Assembly: GCA_002441055.1 (NCBI GenBank) | Contig: DJWR01000216.1 | Location: forward strand, 5,207 to 10,845 | DNA from: Caulobacteraceae bacterium UBA6225 | GTDB taxonomy: Bacteria; Pseudomonadota; Alphaproteobacteria; Caulobacterales; Caulobacteraceae | Direction: 5' to 3' | DNA length: 5,639 nucleotides | In this document: in pieces, positions 1 through 4,749 of the stretch | Position numbering within the stretch: the stretch's first letter is position 1 | Layout of the letters: each line of letters opens with the position of its first letter | Notes under the pieces: generated by a model | Database searches by the model: none | Seen by the model: the letters and a program-made list of their open reading frames with translations, nothing else | Told to the model about the DNA's origin: nothing | Made by a program: the position numbers and the translations under genes

Positions 1-383
1 GTCTGATGGAGGTAGACCTCGTCGCCCAGGATGTGGTTGGCGATCGCCACCAGGCGCTCGTCGGCCGCCAGCCGCCCAAGCAGGGCGCTCTGCTGGTGAA
101 CCGCAAAGATCGAGCGCAGGGCGCCCGAGGACGGCTCGGCGACGATGGTGTCCGCATCCAGGGTGGCCGGAATGCCGCGCAGGCGGTTCATCTCGGCCTG
201 CAAGGCGGCGATTTCGTCAGCTTCGAAGACGTTTTCCAGCACCAGGAAACCGTCACGCTCAAAGGCGTCATGCTGCGCCTGGCTGAGCGGCGATTCCGAA
301 TGCCAGTCGCTGTGGATCACGGGATCCTTGCGCGCCAGCCACTGGGGCTCGGCGGCGACCCGCGAGGGATAGAGATCGGTCAT
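1..383 (-). CDS. ectD: Ectoine hydroxylase EctD, N-terminal part (cut by window edge)
   Basis: EctD is a non-haem Fe(II)/2-oxoglutarate dioxygenase of the PhyH family that converts ectoine to (4S,5S)-5-hydroxyectoine in the cytoplasm. Only the first 127 codons are present; the gene runs off the left edge. The protein begins MTDLYPSR, a typical EctD opening. It continues with a helical region (DAFERDGFLVLENVF, about residues 39-53), the segment ALRSIFAVH (88-96), and ends in DEVYLHQ (121-127), which in the family immediately precedes the strand leading to the iron-binding HxD motif. From memory, Gln127 matches a substrate-contacting glutamine in characterised EctD. The iron ligands themselves lie outside the window and cannot be checked. 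The ATG at 381-383 is supported by AAGGAG at 390-395, six bases upstream. It follows ectC on the same strand after 114 nt, so it is probably the last or a late gene of the ect operon. Confidence 0.95.
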   Translation of the reverse strand, partial: MTDLYPSRVAAEPQWLARKDPVIHSDWHSESPLSQAQHDAFERDGFLVLENVFEADEIAALQAEMNRLRGIPATLDADTIVAEPSSGALRSIFAVHQQSALLGRLAADERLVAIANHILGDEVYLHQ

Positions 384-411
384 GTAAGGCTCCTTCCGCC
401 TCGGGGCTCCA

Positions 412-436
412 GACCGGCCCCCTCGGGGGGCGGGTC
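412..436 (-). other. GC-rich hairpin between ectC and ectD
   Basis: GACC (412-415) and GCCCCC (417-422) pair with GGGGGC (426-431) and GGTC (433-436). This gives a 10-bp stem with one internal mismatch and a 3-nt loop. It sits in the 114-nt gap between the ectC stop and the ectD ribosome binding site. On the transcribed (minus) strand no run of U follows, so it is not a classical intrinsic terminator. It could attenuate transcription, stall an RNase, or protect the ectABC 3' end so that ectD is expressed at a different level. The function is inference; the structure is visible. Confidence 0.5.
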
Positions 437-497
437 AGAGGCTCCATCAAGTCAAAGGGTGGGGCGAAGGGCGGCGCAGAACCGCCCCGGACCTGCC

Positions 498-890
498 TCA
501 GACGGTCTCGGCTTCCAGCGGGTAGGCGCCAGTCTCGTCATGGACCTCCAGCCCGTTGAGGGGCGGATTGAACACACAGGCCATCTTCATTTCGGACTTG
601 GCCCGGAGGATGTGCTTGTCGTGCTTGTCCAGGGCGTACATGACGCCCGGCTTGATCTGGTGGACCTCGCCGGTGGCGATGTCTTCGATCGAGCCCTCGC
701 CGGAGACGCAATAAACGGACTCCAGATGGTTCTGATAATGCATCGGCAGCTCAGAACCGGCGTAGATGGTGGTCATGTGGAAGGAGAAACCCATCTGGTC
801 CTCCTTCAGCAGCAGGCGGGTGCTCTCCCAGCCCTTGGTGACCACCCGGCGGCGGGTCTGCTCGGCTTCGTGCAGGTCGCGTACAATCAT
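498..890 (-). CDS. ectC: L-ectoine synthase EctC
   Basis: EctC is a cupin-fold, iron-dependent enzyme that cyclises N-gamma-acetyl-L-2,4-diaminobutyrate to ectoine by loss of water. The 130-residue length is normal for the family. All residues I recall as metal- or substrate-binding in the Paenibacillus lautus structure are present at the same numbers: metal ligands Glu57 (HLE), Tyr85 (VMYALD) and His93 (DKH), and pocket residues Trp21, Ser23, Thr40, Tyr52, Cys105, Phe107 and Glu115. The cupin core runs from about residue 36 to 107 (FHMTTIYAG through [10 protein letters not shown]). The ATG at 888-890 is set by AGGAGT at 898-903, seven bases upstream, which shares a base with the ectB stop codon. 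This implies one mRNA and probably translational coupling with ectB. The gene appears intact and functional. Confidence 0.98.
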   Translation of the reverse strand: MIVRDLHEAEQTRRRVVTKGWESTRLLLKEDQMGFSFHMTTIYAGSELPMHYQNHLESVYCVSGEGSIEDIATGEVHQIKPGVMYALDKHDKHILRAKSEMKMACVFNPPLNGLEVHDETGAYPLEAETV

Positions 891-897
891 TGAAACT

Positions 898-903
898 ACT
901 CCT
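898..903 (-). promoter_or_regulatory. ectC Shine-Dalgarno overlapping the ectB stop
   Basis: Read on the minus strand the junction is TAAGGAGT: TAA (905-903) ends ectB, and AGGAGT (903-898) is a strong ribosome binding site seven bases before the ectC ATG. Sharing a base between stop codon and SD lets a terminating ribosome re-initiate on ectC. This fixes the ectC start. Confidence 0.85.
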
Positions 904-2216
904 TAGGCCGCCGAGCCGAGCGCCTGGCGCTCAGCAACCTCGGCGACACAGTCGGCAAGAATGTCGAGGCCGGCGTCGAGGTCGGCCTCTGTGATATTGA
1001 GCGGGGCCAGGACCTTGAGGATCTGGTCGTGGGCGCCGCTGGTCTCGATGATCAGGCCACGCTTGAAGGCCTCATCGACGACGGGGTCGGAGATCTTGGA
1101 TGACCCCACATCCAGGCCGCACATCATGCCGCGGCCCTTGATCCCTTTGACCACGCTGCGATTGGCGAGCGCGATCTCCCGCAGGCGCTTGCGCAGGCGC
1201 TCGCCCTTTTTCTGGACCTCAGCGGCGAAGCTGTCGTCGGACCAGAAGGTGTCGATGGCGGCCTTGGCGGTGACGAAGGCGTGGCAGTTGCCGCGGAAGG
1301 TGCCGTTGTGCTCGCCCGGCGCCCACTGGTCGAACTCCGGCTTCACCAGCACCAGGGCCATGGGCAGGCCCATGCCCGACAGGGACTTGGCCATGGTGAC
1401 GATGTCCGGCTTCACCCCCATGTTTTCGAAGCTGAAGAAGGTCCCGGTGCGGCCACAGCCGGCCTGAATGTCGTCGACGATGAACAGGGCGCCGTGCTTA
1501 TGGGCGATCTTCTCGATCTTCCGCATCCACTCGGCCGAAGCGACGTTCAGGCCACCCTCCCCCTGGACCGGCTCGACGATGATCGCAGCGGGATCATCGA
1601 CGCCGCCGGAGGGATCGCTCAGCATCTGCTCAAGCTGGGCGGCGGTGTCCACGTCGTCGCCGAAGTAGCCGCAATAGGGCATGCGGGTGACCCCGTTCAG
1701 CGGAGTGTGGGCGCCGCCCCGATGGTGGCCATTGCCGGTGGCCGACAGGGCGCCCAGGGTCACGCCGTGGAAGCCGTTCGTGAAGGCGATAATGTTGGTG
1801 CGGCCGGTCACCTTGCGGGCCAGTTTCATCGCCGCCTCGACGGCGTTGGCGCCGGTGGGGCCGGTGAACTGAGCGCGATAGGTCATGCCACGGGGCTTGA
1901 GGATCTTGCTCTCGAGGGCCTCAAGGAACTCGGCCTTGGCCCGGGAGTGCATGTCCAGGCTGTGAACCACGCCATTGCGGTCGATGTAGTCCATCAGGGC
2001 CTGCTTCATGGCCGGATGGTTGTGGCCATAGTTGAGCACTGAGCAGCCGGTCAGGAAGTCGATATAGCCCTTGCCCTCGCTGTCGTACTGCCAGGAGCCC
2101 TCGGCCCGGTCGAAGATGGCCGGGAAGCTGCGGGAATAGGAGCGCACCTGGGATTCCAGGCGCTCGAAGGTGGCGAAGGGGCGCGGGGTCCGCGCCGGGG
2201 TCTCTGCGTCAAACAT
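903..2216 (-). CDS. ectB: Diaminobutyrate--2-oxoglutarate transaminase EctB
   Basis: EctB is a PLP-dependent class III aminotransferase that makes L-2,4-diaminobutyrate from L-aspartate-4-semialdehyde and glutamate, the first committed step of ectoine synthesis. The 437-residue length is normal. Visible signatures are the N-terminal FERLESQVRSYSRSFP (17-32), which is typical of EctB, the cofactor-phosphate loop TGPTGANAVEAA (118-129), the EPVQGEGG segment (215-222), IVDDIQAGCGRTG (246-258) with Asp248 expected to contact the pyridine nitrogen, and the Schiff-base lysine Lys277 in MAKSLSG. GRGMMCGLDV (361-370) carries the substrate-carboxylate arginine Arg362. The ATG at 2214-2216 overlaps the 3' end of ectA by 8 nt and is preceded by AAGGAAGGGAG (2233-2223), six bases away. 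No frameshift or missing key residue is seen. Confidence 0.98.
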   Translation of the reverse strand: MFDAETPARTPRPFATFERLESQVRSYSRSFPAIFDRAEGSWQYDSEGKGYIDFLTGCSVLNYGHNHPAMKQALMDYIDRNGVVHSLDMHSRAKAEFLEALESKILKPRGMTYRAQFTGPTGANAVEAAMKLARKVTGRTNIIAFTNGFHGVTLGALSATGNGHHRGGAHTPLNGVTRMPYCGYFGDDVDTAAQLEQMLSDPSGGVDDPAAIIVEPVQGEGGLNVASAEWMRKIEKIAHKHGALFIVDDIQAGCGRTGTFFSFENMGVKPDIVTMAKSLSGMGLPMALVLVKPEFDQWAPGEHNGTFRGNCHAFVTAKAAIDTFWSDDSFAAEVQKKGERLRKRLREIALANRSVVKGIKGRGMMCGLDVGSSKISDPVVDEAFKRGLIIETSGAHDQILKVLAPLNITEADLDAGLDILADCVAEVAERQALGSAA

Positions 2217-2841
2217 GTTGAACTCCCTTCCTTGGGGTCGGGTCGGTGAATGGGGTGTCGGCCGCCAGGCCGCCGGTTTCAGTCGAGGGGCCGCTGGGCG
2301 GCTCGAAGGGGCCTATGACCACCAGGTGCTCGGTCTCGTGCCCTGGGGGGAAGTGGTCGCCCTTCAGGAACCAGGGCGCGTCGTTGAGCGGCCCTGAAAG
2401 TCTGCGCGCCACCCCCTTGAACAGGCCCCAGGAGGCGCCGTTGTCCGGGGTGATGGTGGTCTTGATCTTGGTCACGCCCTCGCAGGCGGGGCGCTGCAAC
2501 AAGTGGTCGATCATCTGGCCGGCGAGGCCTAAGCCCCGGGCGCTCTCGCCCACCGCCACCTGCCAGACGAAGAGGACGTCGGGCTCCTGTGGCGGCCGGT
2601 AGGCGGAAATCCACCCCACCAGCTGGGCACCCCGTTTCACCGCCACGCAGGTGTCGGCGAAGTGGGTGCATTGCAGGAGGTTGCAATAGACCGAGTTCTG
2701 GTCGAGCGGCGGACAGGCGGCGATCAGGCGGTGAACCGCAAGACCGTCGTCTGCTGTGGGTGAAGAAAACTCCAACCCGCCCCCCGAGCGCTCTCCGACG
2801 CCCGGCGCACCGGACGACGTTTGATTGCTCTGCATATCCAT
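2209..2841 (-). CDS. ectA: L-2,4-diaminobutyrate N-acetyltransferase EctA
   Basis: EctA is a GNAT-fold acetyltransferase that transfers acetyl from acetyl-CoA to the gamma-amino group of diaminobutyrate. The EctA core starts near residue 23 (LEFSSPTADDG). It includes LDQNSVYCNLLQCTHF (46-61, a family hallmark), FVWQVAV (91-97), the acetyl-CoA pyrophosphate loop ARGLGLAG (101-108), and TITPDN (129-134) followed by the alpha-helical SWGLFKGVARRL. At 210 residues it is slightly long, because of a low-complexity N-terminus (3-22) and a Pro/Thr-rich tail (180-204). There are two candidate ATGs, at 2839-2841 and 2833-2835. Neither has a Shine-Dalgarno, and the promoter lies so close that the mRNA may start at the first ATG. 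It is the first gene of the operon. Its tail carries the ectB ribosome binding site. Confidence 0.97.
   Translation of the reverse strand: MDMQSNQTSSGAPGVGERSGGGLEFSSPTADDGLAVHRLIAACPPLDQNSVYCNLLQCTHFADTCVAVKRGAQLVGWISAYRPPQEPDVLFVWQVAVGESARGLGLAGQMIDHLLQRPACEGVTKIKTTITPDNGASWGLFKGVARRLSGPLNDAPWFLKGDHFPPGHETEHLVVIGPFEPPSGPSTETGGLAADTPFTDPTPRKGVQHV
2223..2233 (-). promoter_or_regulatory. ectB ribosome binding site inside ectA
   Basis: On the minus strand AAGGAAGGGAG lies six bases before the ectB ATG (2216-2214), wholly within the last ectA codons. It confirms the ATG at 2216 as the ectB start and the 8-nt overlap of the two genes. Confidence 0.8.
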
Positions 2842-2847
2842 GGCCGT

Positions 2848-2870
2848 TATTTCGTTCGTGGAACTAAATA
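2848..2870. promoter_or_regulatory. Candidate EctR operator (23-bp inverted repeat)
   Basis: Plus-strand arms TATTTCGTTC (2848-2857) and GAACTAAATA (2861-2870), separated by GTG, are reverse complements at 9 of 10 positions. MarR-family dimers bind palindromes of about this size. The site runs from the -35 to the end of the -10 of the ectA promoter, where bound repressor would block RNA polymerase. On the minus strand it contains TATTTAGT, which I recall as identical to a half-site reported for EctR1 of Methylomicrobium alcaliphilum. The divergent marR-type gene next door is the obvious ligand. Binding is inferred. Confidence 0.65.
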
Positions 2871-2876
2871 TGTCAA
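2848..2876 (-). promoter_or_regulatory. ectA (ect operon) promoter
   Basis: On the minus strand a perfect TTGACA -35 hexamer (2876-2871) is followed, after 17 bp, by GAAATA (2853-2848) as the -10; alternatives one base either side, such as CGAAAT, are equally weak. A strong -35 with a poor -10 fits an activatable or stress-tuned sigma-70-type promoter, and ect promoters are generally osmoregulated. The transcription start expected about 7 nt further on falls near 2841, the A of the ectA ATG. The spacer and -10 are filled by the inverted repeat described separately. Confidence 0.65.
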
Positions 2877-2955
2877 CCCTGGCTGCCCAGCGTTTGCGCA
2901 GGCATTCAGAGTGGCATGTGGGAATTCGCGAGGATTTCAGGCAGTTCCCTGAGAA

Positions 2956-2986
2956 TTGACGATTCTTGTTAATTTGCGCTTCAAAT
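2956..2986 (+). promoter_or_regulatory. Possible ectR promoter
   Basis: TTGACG (2956-2961) resembles a -35 box and TCAAAT (2981-2986) a -10 box, but the 19-bp spacer is longer than ideal, and the 17-bp alternative (CTTCAA) is poor. This is the most promoter-like stretch upstream of ectR, in an A/T-richer patch of an otherwise GC-rich region. A start near 2993 would leave a leader of about 90 nt. Confidence 0.3.
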
Positions 2987-2987
2987 T
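2971..2987. repeat. 17-bp perfect inverted repeat upstream of ectR
   Basis: AATTTG (2971-2976) and CAAATT (2982-2987) are perfect reverse complements around CGCTT. It overlaps the proposed ectR -10. Immediately after it, GTTCGTG (2988-2994) repeats the seven bases at the centre of the ectA-side operator (2854-2860). It may be a second regulatory site allowing autoregulation, but the arms do not match the first operator closely. Confidence 0.4.
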
Positions 2988-3067
2988 GTTCGTGACATCG
3001 CGTGTCCGGACGCTTGCCTCCCGGCGACTTCTGCGAGATCAGGGGTCTGCGATGACTCAGGACGCCT

Positions 3068-3074
3068 GGAGGAG
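3068..3074 (+). promoter_or_regulatory. ectR Shine-Dalgarno
   Basis: GGAGGAG six bases before the ATG at 3081 is the strongest ribosome binding site in the window, and it selects this start. The nearby ATG at 3052 is out of frame. Confidence 0.8.
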
Positions 3075-3080
3075 ACGGAG

Positions 3081-3551
3081 ATGGAGAGCCGCGTCAGTGA
3101 CGCCCTGGTGGCGATCCGCCGGATCGTGCGGGCCGCCGAATTCGCCTCGCGGGATCTGGCCCGGACCACCGGCCTGACGCCCTCTCAGCTGATCGTCCTG
3201 CAGATCGTCGCCCGGGAAGGCGAGCCCGGCGCTGGCGCCATCGCCGAGGCCGCGCGGTTGAGCCAGGCCACCGTCACCGCCCTGCTGGACAAGCTTGAGG
3301 CCCGCGGCCTGGTGATCCGCAACCGCGGCAGTCAGGACCGGCGCCGGGTGTCGGTAGAGCTGACACAGGAAGGCCGCCGCGCCCTGGCCGACATGCCCGA
3401 CGTCCTGCAGGACCGATTCGCCGCCCGCTTCGAAAACCTGGCCGACTGGGAGCAGGCCTCAATCATCGCCGGCCTGGAGCGGGTCGCCGCCCTGCTGAAT
3501 GCGGAGGGTATCGACGCCTCGCCGGTGCTGGACGTGGGGGCGTTGGATTAG
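3081..3551 (+). CDS. ectR: MarR-family transcriptional regulator, probable ectoine repressor EctR
   Basis: This is a 156-residue winged-helix MarR-type regulator. Helix-rich N-terminus (residues 5-30) and C-terminus (about 98-140) form the dimer interface. The DNA-binding core has LTPSQLIVLQIVAREGEPGAGAIAEAARLS (32-61), the recognition helix SQATVTALLDKLEARGLV (61-78), and the wing with the MarR hallmark QDRRRVSVELTQEGR (85-99), including Asp86 and Arg87-Arg88. It is transcribed divergently from ectABCD across a 239-nt control region, the arrangement known for EctR in methylotrophs and other halotolerant bacteria, where it represses ect transcription. A near-perfect palindrome in the ectA promoter is the likely target. 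Which signal releases it cannot be read from the sequence. The MarR family call is certain; the EctR role rests on context and is likely. Confidence 0.9.
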   Translation: MESRVSDALVAIRRIVRAAEFASRDLARTTGLTPSQLIVLQIVAREGEPGAGAIAEAARLSQATVTALLDKLEARGLVIRNRGSQDRRRVSVELTQEGRRALADMPDVLQDRFAARFENLADWEQASIIAGLERVAALLNAEGIDASPVLDVGALD

Positions 3552-3602
3552 GCGAGTTGGAGGCTTGCGCGGCCAAACATCAGCGCCGGGTCCACCCCTC
3601 CG

Positions 3603-3689
3603 CGTCATTCTCGGCCTTGTGCCGAGAAACCCTATCGCCGCTCGCGCCCGCCCTCGACAGGGATGCTCGCCACAAGGGCGAGCATGACG
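3603..3689. repeat. REP/BIME-like element: two inverted palindromic units
   Basis: The left unit starts CGTCAT (3603-3608) and forms a perfect 8-bp hairpin, TTCTCGGC (3608-3615) with GCCGAGAA (3621-3628), loop CTTGT. The right unit is the same design on the other strand: ATGCTCGCC (3663-3671) with GGCGAGCAT (3677-3685), loop ACAAG, ending ATGACG (3684-3689). Read in the same orientation the 26-nt units differ at only four positions, which form two compensatory base-pair swaps. CCCT (3630-3633) and AGGG (3659-3662) add further pairing between the units. It lies between convergent genes, the usual site for such elements, and may end or stabilise transcripts from both sides. Similar CGTCAT-type palindromes are, from memory, dispersed in many alphaproteobacterial genomes. 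Confidence 0.75.
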
Positions 3690-3760
3690 ATGTGGGGATG
3701 GTCGCTGCCTCGAGAGCCGACCCTTAGCGCGACCGCAACGGGTGGGAAGCGGGCGTTGGC

Positions 3761-4216
3761 CTATTGGCTATCGTATCGGATCCCGACCGACGAGTAGCCA
3801 CTCCGCGGGTCGAAGCCCGACCAAACGCTGCCCCAATCGAACGAGTAAGCGCCTGTGGTGGAGCCTGCCCCACCCAGTACCGATGAAAGCCACCTAGCGT
3901 CCTCCTGAGCGATGGCTTGCTCACGTTCAGCTGACCATTGTGCCCACGGGTCGCCTCCTGCAACTCTCGCTGGATCAGCCCATGTCAGGGAGATCGTAGT
4001 CACCAGACCATCAGTGAAATAGACCGACGGTGTGTAGGGACGCCCTAGCAGCGATAGGGTCGGCAGCACGTATGATCGGTGCGCTCCGTTTGCCACGGAA
4101 GGCTTGGCCTTGTCGCCCATCGCCTCAACAAGTTGGGCCTCGGTAAGGGTCGGGCTTGCAACCACTTCATGGCCCAGTCGAATGCGTCCGTCCTGCAATG
4201 CTCGCGCCCCTTCCAT
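3761..4216 (-). CDS. Conserved-looking hypothetical protein, 151 aa
   Basis: I cannot assign a function. The protein lacks a signal peptide or membrane segments and looks like a small soluble protein. An N-terminal GRIRLGHEVV (10-19) is followed by SYVLPTLSLLGRPYTPSVYFTDGLVTTISLTWADP (48-82), which reads as beta strands. Next comes a charged, tryptophan-containing helix WAQWSAEREQAIAQEDARWLSSVLG (91-115), and an aromatic C-terminal stretch ends in DWGSVWSGFDPRSGYSSVGIRY. That ending resembles a recurrent family of proteobacterial hypotheticals (recalled, not searched). An in-frame TGA lies two codons before the ATG at 4216, so the gene cannot start further out. No SD precedes that ATG. A TTG at codon 7 has AAGGGG eight bases before it and may be the true start. 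Local GC is visibly lower than in the ect genes, which could mean a recent arrival. Confidence 0.65.
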   Translation of the reverse strand: MEGARALQDGRIRLGHEVVASPTLTEAQLVEAMGDKAKPSVANGAHRSYVLPTLSLLGRPYTPSVYFTDGLVTTISLTWADPARVAGGDPWAQWSAEREQAIAQEDARWLSSVLGGAGSTTGAYSFDWGSVWSGFDPRSGYSSVGIRYDSQ

Positions 4217-4378
4217 GGCTCAAATAGTCGCTACTAACCGGCATCCCAACAAGCAGAGGCCTGGGACGTTCGCAAAGGGTCGGGAACGGCCATGACAGCC
4301 AAAGCCGAGAGAGGACTTCGGCCCGCCCGGTCAAAAAGCAGACCCGCCAAACCGCCGAGAGGCGTGAGAAGGGGGCGT
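4217..4378. other. Intergenic gap, no gene recognised
   Basis: These 162 bases separate the two small unknown genes. I see no credible reading frame, tRNA or U-rich terminator. GGCGTGA (4361-4367) pairs perfectly with TCACGCC (4379-4385) across an 11-nt loop. This is a weak hairpin that overlaps the stop codon of the right-hand gene. Any minus-strand promoter for the 151-codon gene should lie here, but no clear -35/-10 pair stands out. Confidence 0.4.
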
Positions 4379-4651
4379 TCACGCCCGGCGAAGCTTATCC
4401 AAGAGCTGTTCACCAGCTTTCGTTAGGCGCACCGGTTCTGGCCCGCCGCCTGTTATGATCCGGTCTTGGGCATCAACCCAGTCGCCTCCGACCAAACGCA
4501 TAGAAAGCTCATCGCCCCGGCACGTGTGGGTGACCTCTGCAACGCGCCGCCCATCATCGAACACCGCATAGAGGTAATTGGCGAACGGCTCTTCGGCCTT
4601 GCGCCCGTCGTGTGTGAGACGGCCATCGTGCGCGACGGTGATGCGGGTCAT
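4379..4651 (-). CDS. Hypothetical protein, 90 aa
   Basis: This is an unrecognised small soluble protein. The sequence reads as beta strands with charged turns: YLYAVFDDGRRVAEVTHTCRGDELSMRLVGGDWV (26-59), then DRIITGGGPEPVRLTKAGEQLLDKLRRA (63-90), with a helix at the end. THxCRGDE and TGGGPEP look like conserved motifs of a family of short alphaproteobacterial hypotheticals (recalled, not searched). I chose the ATG at 4649-4651. The frame stays open to a TTG at 4751-4753 that overlaps the S-formylglutathione hydrolase stop, but the extra 34 residues look non-coding. The only SD-like sequence before the ATG is GGGAG, 14 bases away, which is rather far. The gene lies 98 nt downstream of the hydrolase gene on the same strand and may be read from its transcript. 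Confidence 0.6.
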   Translation of the reverse strand: MTRITVAHDGRLTHDGRKAEEPFANYLYAVFDDGRRVAEVTHTCRGDELSMRLVGGDWVDAQDRIITGGGPEPVRLTKAGEQLLDKLRRA

Positions 4652-4749
4652 CCGTCGAAAAATAACTCCCAGCCGTGGTCCGACAAGCGGAACTTCCCAA
4701 CGTCCGCTTTGGGTCGTGAGCAGAAGGTCGCGCAGGCGCCCGCCGCCCC

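Noticed and set aside
1..383. Specialised aspartokinase gene (ask_ect) as part of the cluster.
   Set aside because: No aspartokinase sequence is present in the window; if it exists it would lie beyond ectD to the left.
6..893. Long plus-strand open frame (295 codons) opposite ectD and ectC.
   Set aside because: It is antisense to two genes with full family signatures, has no ribosome binding site, and its product is the low-information composition expected from the complement of high-GC codons.
1281..2042. 253-codon plus-strand frame opposite ectB.
   Set aside because: It is a shadow of ectB, rich in Gly, Ala, His and Val with no recognisable domain.
2589..2867. Short plus-strand frame running through the ectA start and promoter.
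   Set aside because: It is Arg/Pro/Ser-rich shadow sequence antisense to ectA, without an SD.
3552..3760. The gap downstream of ectR as a small ncRNA gene or CRISPR-like array.
   Set aside because: There are only two inverted units, not direct repeats with uniform spacers, and no promoter is seen; a REP-like pair explains the structure better.
4167..4382. 71-codon minus-strand frame spanning the gap between the two small genes.
   Set aside because: It overlaps the start of the 151-codon gene in another frame, has no SD, and its composition looks random.
4361..4385. 7-bp inverted repeat at the stop of the 90-codon gene as an intrinsic terminator.
   Set aside because: The loop is 11 nt and no U-tract follows on the transcribed strand; kept only as a remark on the gap.
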